From the NCBI GenBank assembly GCA_012036375.1, contig JAAUOI010000176.1:1-6494 (forward strand): 6,494 bases of DNA, given 5' to 3'. The notes beneath the pieces are model-generated. The model did no database searches and was not told where the DNA came from. It saw nothing but the letters and a program-made list of their open reading frames with translations. This document shows, piece after piece, positions 1 to 6,295 of the stretch (position 1 is the first letter of the stretch; every line of letters starts with the position of its first letter). The stretch is from Allobrachymonas sp. (GTDB taxonomy: Bacteria > Pseudomonadota > Gammaproteobacteria > Burkholderiales > Burkholderiaceae_C). The translations under genes and the position numbers were made by a program.

Positions 1-11
1 AGAATTTGCTG

Positions 12-17
12 CGTCAA
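12..17 (-). promoter_or_regulatory. Possible -35 element of a promoter leaving the left edge
   Basis: Read on the minus strand, the last bases of the window contain TTGACG preceded by GTG. This is close to the sigma-70 -35 consensus TTGACA. The matching -10 box would lie outside the window, so it cannot be tested here. Because it lies just past the rplY terminator, it would start a new minus-strand transcription unit. The remainder of bases 1-100 shows no gene; the only plus-strand ATG frame there is 13 codons long. Confidence 0.2.
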
Positions 18-100
18 CACTATAAGACAGTATTTCAAAAATGATAGCAGCTTACGTAGTAAATACGCCGGCTAGAGACTGAAAAACTTTTAAAAGGCAT

Positions 101-121
101 AAAAAAACCCGCCGAGGCGGG
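101..121 (-). terminator. Intrinsic terminator downstream of rplY
   Basis: On the minus strand the sequence reads CCCGCC-TC-GGCGGG followed directly by seven T residues. This is a GC-rich perfect hairpin plus U-tract, 23 bases past the rplY stop codon. Read on the plus strand the same hairpin is followed by ATTTTT, so it may also stop transcription arriving from the left. It probably marks the end of the lolB-ispE-tRNA-prs-rplY transcription block. Confidence 0.88.
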
Positions 122-144
122 ATTTTTCTTGCTGCACAAGAAAA

Positions 145-813
145 TTACTTCTTCGCAGCAGGTGCAGCTTTGGCAGGCGCTGCTTTTGCATCTTTGCCAG
201 CAGGTGCTTTCGCATCAGCAGCGGGTGCAGCGGCAGGAGCAGCTTCTTCTTCGGCAGCAATCGCCACCACAGACACCACTACAGGGTTGACCTTGCCATG
301 CGTCACGACTTTCACGCCCTTAGGCAGCTTCAAGTCATTGACATGGACGCTCACGCCCTTCTTCAGACCCGACAGATCCACCGCGATGAACTCAGGCAGA
401 TCGGCTGGCAAGCAGGCGATTTCGACTTCATTCATGATGTGGTTAACCAAGCAAGCATCAAACTTGACTGCTTGCGACTCAGCCTCGCCGCTGAAGTGGA
501 ATGGCACTTTCATGTGCAGCGTGGTGTTGGCTTCTACGCGCTGGAAATCAACGTGCGTGACTTGCGGCTTGTAAGGGTGATACTGCACATCGCGCAGCAA
601 CACTTTGGCTTCTTTGCCAGCCAATTCCATGTCCAAAATCGTGGCATGGAAGGCTTCTTTTTTCAGGGCGAACCACAGCGCGTTGTGATCGAGTTCGATC
701 AAAGCTGGGGCGGCTTCGCCACCATAAACGATACCAGGCACTTTGCCTGTGATGCGGAGACGGCGGCTCGCACCCGTGCCCTGCTTGGCGCGCTCAAAAG
801 CGACAAATTTCAT
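145..813 (-). CDS. rplY: 50S ribosomal protein L25 (L25/Ctc/TL5 long form)
   Basis: The product binds 5S rRNA in the central protuberance of the large ribosomal subunit. It has 222 residues, so it is the long two-domain form and not the ~94-residue E. coli form. The N-terminal L25 domain (about residues 1-92) opens MKFVAFERAKQGTGASRRLR and contains VPGIVYGG and LLRDVQYHPYKPQVTHVDF, typical of the RNA-binding barrel. A second beta-rich Ctc/TL5 domain follows (about 95-185). It ends in a low-complexity Ala/Pro/Lys tail (about 187-222), common in betaproteobacterial L25 proteins and probably disordered. The ATG start is well supported by the family N-terminus and by a GGAGAG Shine-Dalgarno site 5 bases upstream. 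The gene follows prs in the same direction, as is usual in Burkholderiales, where pth often comes next. The coding frame is intact. Confidence 0.96.
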   Translation of the reverse strand: MKFVAFERAKQGTGASRRLRITGKVPGIVYGGEAAPALIELDHNALWFALKKEAFHATILDMELAGKEAKVLLRDVQYHPYKPQVTHVDFQRVEANTTLHMKVPFHFSGEAESQAVKFDACLVNHIMNEVEIACLPADLPEFIAVDLSGLKKGVSVHVNDLKLPKGVKVVTHGKVNPVVVSVVAIAAEEEAAPAAAPAADAKAPAGKDAKAAPAKAAPAAKK

Positions 814-818
814 AATAA

Positions 819-824
819 CTCTCC
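819..824 (-). promoter_or_regulatory. Ribosome binding site of rplY
   Basis: GGAGAG on the minus strand lies 5 bases before the rplY ATG at 813. It is the only clear Shine-Dalgarno match among the gene starts in this window. A strong site suits a highly expressed ribosomal protein, and it fixes the start codon. Confidence 0.8.
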
Positions 825-865
825 AGTAGAAGTGTGCCGCGACCAGCTCACTTCGGATTTAACAA

Positions 866-918
866 CCTGCTTTACACACAATGCATAGAGCAGGGCTTAC
901 AGTTGAGATCAGCAACTG
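866..918 (-). promoter_or_regulatory. Two inverted repeats in the prs-rplY gap
   Basis: The 118-base gap between prs and rplY holds two potential hairpins. The first is CAGTTG (900-905) paired with CAACTG (913-918), with a 7-base loop. The second is CCTGCT (866-871) paired with AGCAGG (889-894), with a 17-base loop. Neither is followed by a convincing U-tract on the minus strand, so they do not look like a full terminator. They could be a leader structure, a processing site or chance. I found no well-spaced -35/-10 pair in the gap. Confidence 0.3.
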
Positions 919-931
919 CGACTGAGGTTCT

Positions 932-1907
932 TTAGAACAGATCGCTCTGATCCGAGAACAAACTCATCACCGATTCACCATGCGCAATGCGCTGAATTGT
1001 TTCGGCAAACAATGGCGCGACGCTCACTTGGCGAATGCGGTTACAGGCACGAGCGGCTTCGGCCAAAGGAATGGTGTTGGTGATCACCACTTCATCAAGT
1101 GCTGTGCCTTTGGCAATGCGATCAATCGCGGGGCCGCGTAAACACGGGGTGCGTGCAATAGGCGTAAACTTTTTTCGCACCGCGCTCTTTGAGCACTTCA
1201 GCCGCTTTCACCAAAGTGCCAGCAGTGTCGATCATGTCGTCCATGATCACGCAATTGCGGCCTTCGATTTCGCCGATCACATGCATCACTTCGCTCACGT
1301 TGGCTTTAGGGCGGCGCTTGTCAATAATCGCCAAATCGCAGCCGAGCTGCTTGGCCAAGGCGCGAGCGCGCACCACGCCGCCTACATCGGGAGACACAAC
1401 AATCAAATCGTCATAATTTTTGTTGCGCAAGTCGCCCAGCAATGTGGGCGAGGCATAGATATTGTCAACAGGAATGTCAAAAAAACCTTGAATTTGATCG
1501 GCGTGCAAATCCATTGTCAAAACGCGGGAAACGCCCACAGTTTGCAGCAAATTCGCCACCACTTTGGCGCTGATGGGCACGCGGCTTGAACGCGGACGAC
1601 GATCTTGGCGGGCATAGCCGAAATACGGAATCACAGCACTGATCCGTTCGGCTGAAGCGCGTTTGAGCGCGTCGACCATGATCAGCAGTTCCATCAAATT
1701 TTCATTGGTGGGCGCACATGTCGATTGCACGACGAACACATCGCGGGCCCGCACGTTTTCCGTGATCTCGACGGTGACTTCCCCGTCTGAGAAGCGGCCG
1801 ACCGTAGCGCCGCCAAGCTTGATGCCCAGATGCGCGGCAATTTCCTGCGCCATCACAGGATTGGCATTGCCAGTGAAAACCATGAAGTCGGGGTGCTGGA
1901 TTGTCAT
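932..1907 (-). CDS. prs: Ribose-phosphate pyrophosphokinase, apparent +1 frameshift near the C-terminus
   Basis: Prs makes PRPP from ribose-5-phosphate and ATP in the cytoplasm, feeding purine, pyrimidine, histidine, tryptophan and NAD synthesis. Visible motifs are NANPVMAQEIA (14-24), RFSDGEV (38-44), the ATP-binding PYFGYARQDRR (94-104), the active-site His135 in DLHADQIQGFFD, Lys197 in IDKRRPKAN, and the PRPP loop DDMIDTAGT (223-231). The frame is open from the ATG at 1907 to about residue 256 (CTHPVF), then reaches a stop at 1122. The family sequence GPAIDRIAKG resumes in another frame and runs to SDQSDLF and the stop at 932. Removing one base at about 1134-1139 restores a 324-residue protein of normal Burkholderiales length. 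No strong Shine-Dalgarno site precedes the ATG; the start is chosen from the family N-terminus HPDFMVFTGNANP. The gene is normally essential, so an assembly error is the likely cause. Confidence 0.95.
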
Positions 1908-1958
1908 GGGGCTGCCGTTGAGGTTTGAATGTGGAGCACAGGCGTGACGCAGAGCAAA

Positions 1959-1998
1959 GTTAACGAGACGTAAAACAACATGACCGCGACGTTAACGA
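1959..1998. repeat. Paired GTTAACGA repeats upstream of prs
   Basis: GTTAACGA occurs at 1959-1966 and again at 1991-1998, 32 bases apart, about three helical turns. The core GTTAAC is a perfect palindrome and the second copy sits in the 8-base palindrome CGTTAACG (1990-1997). The two copies can therefore be read as direct repeats or as the arms of a hairpin (GTTAACG/CGTTAAC, 24-base loop). They lie in the 98-base gap between tRNA-Gln and prs. That position would suit an operator or an mRNA leader structure, but there is no known match and chance is possible. Confidence 0.3.
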
Positions 1999-2005
1999 AA
2001 AAATT

Positions 2006-2082
2006 TGGCAGGGGAAGAAGGATTCGAACCTTCGCATGTCGGAATCAAAATCCGATGCCTTAACCAACTTGGCGACTCCCCT
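2006..2082 (-). tRNA. tRNA-Gln (anticodon UUG)
   Basis: The minus strand folds into a complete 77-base cloverleaf including an encoded CCA (2008-2006). The acceptor stem is AGGGGAG with TTCCCCT, six Watson-Crick pairs and one G-U. The D arm is GCC/GGC, the anticodon stem TCGGA/TCCGA encloses the loop TTTTGAT, and the T stem GAAGG/CCTTC encloses TTCGAAT. The anticodon TTG lies at 2048-2046 and reads CAA (and CAG by wobble). The discriminator is G (2009), as expected for glutamine. A tRNA-Gln between ispE and prs is a conserved Burkholderiales arrangement. It lies 60 bases after ispE with no visible terminator between them, so processing from a longer transcript is plausible. A T6 run just past the CCA has no additional hairpin. 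Confidence 0.97.
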
Positions 2083-2142
2083 GCACTGGCTAGCCTTGCG
2101 GCTCACCGAAACTGCGGTCTGACAGCAATTACCAAGTTCTTT

Positions 2143-2992
2143 TCAGAAGCCAAGCAAGGGGTGCTCGGGTAACGCAGTACAGACTCTTTGCTGCCAATCC
2201 TGCTGCGCCTCATTTGTGAACTGAAAATCAGCTTCACAAGGCGCGAACACTGCGCTTCCAGAGCCGGTCATGCGGGGGTTTAAGCCCTGTGCTTCCAGTT
2301 TCAACAAGGCCATTTGCACTTGGGGTTCGAGAAGGCAACCGATGCTCTGAAGGTCATTACAACCAAAGCTGTAAGGATGTTTAGCAAAGACCATGATTAT
2401 AGCATGCGGCGCGTCCCTTCTCAAGTCACGATGCGTGAATATTGCAGGGGTGGACAGGCCGGCTGCTGGCTTGATGACTGCGAAGCGCTGCGCAGCGTGC
2501 AAAGTGTTCGCTGGCAAGGGCTCAATTTGCTCGCCAATACCGCTGACCCAGGCATTGCGGCCATGCATGAAAACGGCACATCGGCTCCCAGTTGCAGGCC
2601 GATGCGAGCGAGTTCTTCGCGTCTCAAATTCAAATTCCAAAGACGATTGAGCCCGATTAAGCAAGTGGCCGCATCTGAGGAGCCGCCGCCATGCCGGCTT
2701 GGGCGGGGATGCGTTTGGTCAGGTGGATTTGTGCGCCCAGCTTGCAGCCGGTGGCTTGCTGCAAAGCGCGGGCGGCGCGGGTGCATAAATCGTCTGCAGG
2801 TAGGGCAAGTGTAGGGTCTGCATCAAGCCGGAAGATTCGCCCGTCTTGACGCAGCTCAAGGCCCATCGTGTCTTGCCAATCAATGAGCTGGAAAACGGAT
2901 TCAATCAGGTGGTATCCATCCGCGCGGCGACCCACCACATGCAGAAACAAATTCAGCTTGGCCGGGGCGGGGAGATCATAAAGATTGTGCAT
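2143..2992 (-). CDS. ispE: 4-diphosphocytidyl-2-C-methyl-D-erythritol kinase, two apparent frameshifts
   Basis: IspE is a GHMP-family kinase that phosphorylates the 2-hydroxyl of CDP-methylerythritol in the MEP pathway to isoprenoids. The coding sequence is spread over three frames. Segment 1 starts at the ATG at 2992 (PAPAKLNLFLHVVGRRADGYH, catalytic Lys12) and runs to about residue 101. Segment 2 holds the ATP-binding GGGSSDAAT (102-110) and LGADVPF with catalytic Asp138. Segment 3 holds FMHGRNAWVSGIGE, KPAAGLSTPAIF, NDLQ (213-216) and the glycine motif MTGSGSAVF (242-250), and ends at the stop at 2143. Restoring one G near 2689-2690 and one T in the run 2570-2573 joins them into 283 residues, the usual family length. 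The start lies 2 bases after the lolB stop without a clear Shine-Dalgarno site, suggesting translational coupling. The enzyme is normally essential, so assembly error is favoured over a pseudogene. Confidence 0.94.
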
Positions 2993-2994
2993 AT

Positions 2995-3546
2995 TCAGGG
3001 CTGATCGAGAATGATGCGTAAGCTTGCAGCGCTTTGTCCTGATCCAGCGTTTCGGCGAGCCATGATGCGGCCATCGGCATGGCGGGACAAATCAACTTGC
3101 CAGTCCCGTGATTGTTCTTGACCTACATTGCCTCTGAGCCAATTAAAGAGTTGTTGCGCAGAAATTGAGGCGCCTGTGGCCTGCAAAATCATTTCGTCGA
3201 CCGAGGTAAAGCTGCGCGTTTGACCGGCTTGAATGAGCTGGGCCTGGCTGTTTTGCCATTTCATTTGTGCAGCAATCGCACCCAGCGGTGTGAGTAAATC
3301 GAGTTCGCCAGCCAGTGGTGTGCCGCGTAATTCAAAAGCGCCGGAAAAAGCGCTGGGCGAGTTTGCGGGAGGATCCTCGAACACCAAACTGATGCGGCCA
3401 GCGTAGCGTAGTTGTTGGCTGGCTGGAGGCTCATTTTTTGAGCCAAAATGACCCCTAGCCGGCATAAAACCTGCGCAAGATGCTATTAAAAAAGTAGTGA
3501 GTAGCAGGCTGATTGATGCGACTCGACGAGAGGAAATGCACTTCAC
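2995..3546 (-). CDS. lolB: Outer-membrane lipoprotein insertion protein LolB
   Basis: LolB is itself a lipoprotein. It takes lipoproteins from the periplasmic carrier LolA and inserts them in the inner leaflet of the outer membrane. With the GTG start at 3546 the product has 183 residues. It begins with a basic n-region (VKCISSRR), a hydrophobic stretch and a lipobox LIAS-C, giving acylated Cys24. The mature part shows family features: RYAGRISLVFED, AFSGAFELRGTPLAGELDLL, TPLGAIAAQMKW, the FNWLRG segment, the late DWQVDLSRHADGRIMARR and the C-terminal LRIILDQP. The GTG overlaps the TGA stop of the upstream TPR gene by 4 bases (GTGA), the classic coupled arrangement. An in-frame ATG at 3612 would add 22 residues ahead of the signal peptide and overlap the TPR gene by 70 bases, so it is rejected. 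Neighbours ispE, tRNA-Gln and prs match the usual betaproteobacterial context. The frame is intact. Confidence 0.92.
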   Translation of the reverse strand: MKCISSRRVASISLLLTTFLIASCAGFMPARGHFGSKNEPPASQQLRYAGRISLVFEDPPANSPSAFSGAFELRGTPLAGELDLLTPLGAIAAQMKWQNSQAQLIQAGQTRSFTSVDEMILQATGASISAQQLFNWLRGNVGQEQSRDWQVDLSRHADGRIMARRNAGSGQSAASLRIILDQP

Positions 3547-5365
3547 AAGCGCACACGCAGCCGTTTTATCGTCTCTTGAAGCACTTCGTCTTCCTTGTCG
3601 AGTAGTAAGCATTCTTTGAGAATGCTGAGTGCACGATCTCGCTGACCGGCAGCCCAGAGCACATCTGCTAAATGCGCACCGATTTCTGCGTTGGGGAATG
3701 CTTTATAGGCCGTTTCTAGCAAACGAATGGCTTCAGGCAAATTGCCCATACGAAATTCTGCCCAGCCTAGGCTGTCGGTGATCGCCGGGTCGCCGGGCGC
3801 GAGTTCGATGGCTTTTTTGAGCAACTCTTTGGCTTCTGGCAGCCTCACATTGCGGTCTGCCATCGAGTAGCCTAAAAAGTTGTAGGCGTAGGCGTAGTCG
3901 GGCTTGATCTCGATCACGCGGCGTAATAGGCGCTCCATTTCCCCGTGACGTTTGAGTTTTTCTGCGGCATTGGCTTGCTGATAAATCAGCTCATAGTCTT
4001 GCGGGGCGCGCTCTGCGGCGGCTTGCAATACGTCATAAGCTGCGCTGAAGTCTTTGGCGTCTTTAAGCAACTGCGCTTCAGCAATGGCTTTGGTGCGGCG
4101 GTCTGCTGCGCCATCGACCCCGGCGCGTTCGGGAAGGCGGGCAATCAGCGCGCGTGCTTCTTGCATGCGCCCTTGCTTGGCGAGCAAGGAGGCGCGGCGG
4201 TTTTGCGTGCTCACAAGTGCTTGCGGGCTGTCAATTTTGGCAAGCCAGCTCTCAGCCAAGGCGAAATCGCGGCGTTTTTCGGCGATTTGCGCGAGCGACA
4301 GATAAGCTTGCGTCAGACCGCGTTGCTTGTCTTCGGTGTTGCGAATGGGTGTGATGAGTTCAATGTATTTTTTAGCGAGGCATCAGATTTGTCGAGTTGG
4401 TTTTCTTGTAATTCGAGTGCGCCTTGCAGTGCCCAAGCCTCGGCTGAATTTGGCCGTTCGCGCGTTACCCGCACTATTTGTGTATAGGCCTCGCCAAAGC
4501 GCTGTGCATCCATTAGGGCTCGCACATAGCCCAGACGCACTTCTGCTGAAGGATTCGCACCTTCCAAATAACGCCGTACGATGGGCTCGGCATCGGGCTG
4601 CTTGGGATCCATGATCTCCAAGGCAAGCTGCGCGGCACCAACGCTGGCCGCCTCCACATTTTGTGCCCGACCAGCGGCTTGTACTGCACCTAGGGCATCT
4701 GCTGCGGCTAGGCGCATTCGGCCAATCGCAGTCCAGCTGGCAGCGGCAGTGGCCGATTGCGCAGTCGCAGACTCAAGCGCTTGCTCAACCAGGGTAGCAG
4801 CTGCTTTTTTATCACTAGCGCGAGCAAAAATACGTGGGATTTGGGCTATCGCACCATTGCGCTCGACAGGCGGCGTGAGCTGAATTTGTGTCCGCAGGGG
4901 CTCGGAGGTTTCATTGAGGCGGTTCAGAGCCAGCAGCACTTGCAGCACCTGCCAATTGGCTTCACGCGATTGCGGCTGTGCTTGTTTCCAAGCCCGTGCG
5001 GCCTCTAGCGCGGGCTCGCCTGCGCGCGCGGCAATCGCCATGTCGATGGCTCGTTGGAACAAGGTGGCATCGTTGGTTTTACGCGCTGCATCCAGCATGA
5101 GTTGATAACTGGTGCCAACTGAGCCGCCTAAGCCTTGAATGGCATTGAGCTCACTGATCAGCACTTGATAAAACAACTGCGCATCCATGGCCGAGTTGGT
5201 GATGGTAATGGAGCTGTTGGGCGTGGAGGCGGCTGGCGTTGGCGCTGCTGGCAGGATTTGCTGTGCATGGACGGTGACACAAAGGAGCGAACTGCTCAAC
5301 AGTGCGAGGCCGAGGTTGAGACGGGTCATCAAACCAGGAGCGGACGGTGTGAATTGGAAGCGCAT
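3543..5365 (-). CDS. Exported tetratricopeptide-repeat protein, apparent frameshift mid-gene
   Basis: This is a secreted or periplasmic helical-repeat protein of about 607 residues. Its exact job is unknown; TPR arrays usually mediate protein-protein contacts. The N-terminus has a signal peptide: basic residues, the core LNLGLALLSSSLLCVTV and a type I cleavage site VHA-QQ, followed by an Ala/Pro/Ser/Thr-rich linker. The rest is alpha-helical, with TPR-like units such as AEAWALQGALELQENQLDKS, PDYAYAYNFLGYSMADRN and PAITDSLGWAEFRMGNLPEA. Such a TPR gene beside lolB is common in betaproteobacteria. The frame starting near 5365 breaks at the A6 run 4368-4373 and stops at 4313. Adding one A gives LKKYIELITPIRNTEDKQRG and continues into the downstream frame ending at 3543. 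The start is uncertain: ATG at 5365 (15-residue n-region) or ATG at 5329 (shorter signal peptide, 595 residues). Neither has a good Shine-Dalgarno site. Confidence 0.88.
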
Positions 5366-5414
5366 AGAACCATGATAATCGAACCCCTGTTCTTGTTCCC
5401 CAGAATGCAAAGAA
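5366..5414. promoter_or_regulatory. Divergent intergenic region between the TPR gene and mutM
   Basis: This 49-base gap (85 bases if the TPR protein starts at 5329) must hold or adjoin the promoters of both divergent genes. On the plus strand GATAAT at 5374-5379 resembles a -10 box and would place a start point about 30 bases before mutM. The only TTG-type hexamer upstream (TTGGAA, 5354-5359) is 14 bases away, too close for a standard -35. On the minus strand TATCAT overlaps the same spot. The assignments are weak. Before the mutM ATG only a weak purine stretch (AAAGAA) could serve as a ribosome binding site. Confidence 0.3.
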
Positions 5415-6262
5415 ATGCCTGAATTACCCGAGGTTGAAGTCACGCGATTGAGCTTTGCCAGCCGCATTGCGAATGCGCAGGTGCGCGAAATTCATGTGGG
5501 CAAGCCGCTCAGGTGGCCATTGGGTGTAGGGCTGGCGGGCGGCGCGGCAGAGGCGGTGAACGCACTAGAAGGTGCGCAGGTGCAGGGTGTGCGCCGGCGT
5601 GGTAAATATTTGCTGGTGGATCTTGTGAGTAGCGCGCGGCCCAGTTTGCTGATTATTCATTTGGGCATGTCAGGCTCGCTGCGTTTTGACAAGAATTTAC
5701 CGCCTGCGGGTAAGCATGATCATTTCAGCATGCAGACCACGCATGGCGAGTTGCGTTTGCATGACCCAAGGCGCTTTGGTGCGGTGATATTCGCTTACTC
5801 CGAAAATGAGAGCTGGCCGCGTAAACTGCTGGCGGGCTTGGGAGTTGAGCCGCTCACAGATGATTTTCGGCCCGATGCTTTTCACATAGCTTTGCGGGCT
5901 CGAAGTGCGCCAATCAAACAGGTTTTGCTGGCGGGCGACATCGTGGTGGGTGTGGGTAATATTTATGCGTCGGAGGCGCTGTTTCTCGCGGGGATTCGGC
6001 CAACTTTGGCGGCGAACAAACTGAGCAAGCCGCGCACAGCGAAGCTGCACGCGGCAATTGTGAGAGTGCTGCAAGCGGCCGTGAACTTGGGTGGCAGCAC
6101 CTTGCGTGATTTTTCAAGTGCAGCGGGTGAGGGCGGATATTTTCAGCTGCAAGCCAATGTGTATGGCCGAGAGGGTCAAGCGTGCAGGTTGTGCGGTTCG
6201 CAAGTGAAGATGATTCGGCAAGGGCAGCGCAGCACGTTTTATTGTGCGAGCTGCCAAAATAA
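5415..6262 (+). CDS. mutM: Formamidopyrimidine-DNA glycosylase (Fpg/MutM), likely one-base deletion at the last codons
   Basis: MutM removes 8-oxoguanine and formamidopyrimidines from DNA and cleaves the abasic site by beta,delta-elimination. The N-terminus is MPELPEVEVT, giving the catalytic Pro2 (N-terminal after Met removal) and Glu3. Other key residues are Lys64 in RRGKYLLVD, Met85 in HLGMSGSLRF, Arg120 and Phe121 in HDPRRFGAV, and Asn182 in VGVGNIYASEALF. A four-cysteine zinc finger follows (Cys257, Cys260, Cys277, Cys280; spacing C-X2-C-X16-C-X2-C), with Arg272 as the DNA-binding finger arginine. Family members normally end a residue or two after the last cysteine. Here the frame runs on to 6425, adding 55 residues that are antisense to another gene. 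Adding one A to the A4 run 6256-6259 gives CQK and an immediate TAA at 6260-6262, a 282-residue enzyme. I take 6262 as the true end. The gene is divergent from the TPR gene. Confidence 0.94.
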
Positions 6263-6295
6263 TCTGCGAACGACGGATGCAATCGAACTACAGAA

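Noticed and set aside
101..121. Terminator of a plus-strand gene entering from the left
   Set aside because: The hairpin could act in both directions, but no coding sequence is visible on the plus strand in bases 1-100. The T7 tract clearly favours the minus strand.
298..888. A 196-codon plus-strand open frame opposite rplY
   Set aside because: It is antisense to a complete, well-recognised L25 gene, runs past the rplY start, and shows no family motifs or Shine-Dalgarno site. It is a frame shadow.
1035..1589. A 184-codon plus-strand open frame opposite prs
   Set aside because: It is antisense to conserved Prs motifs. Its composition is what the reverse complement of prs gives in that frame.
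2314..2814. Plus-strand frames of 166 and 85 codons opposite ispE
   Set aside because: All ispE motifs are found on the minus strand across this stretch, and the plus-strand translations are low-quality Arg/Cys-rich sequence.
2143..2992. ispE as a true pseudogene
   Set aside because: The MEP pathway kinase is normally essential, and every motif is preserved with only two one-base losses in runs. A decayed gene would be expected to show further damage.
3945..4487. A 180-codon plus-strand frame opposite the TPR gene
   Set aside because: It covers the frameshifted region of the TPR gene, but the minus strand there reads as continuous TPR helices once one base is restored.
1122..6262. Programmed ribosomal frameshifting as the reason for the split genes
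   Set aside because: None of prs, ispE or mutM is known to use it. Five separate events in four genes, two in one gene, and no consistent slippery motif with a downstream structure make error much more likely.
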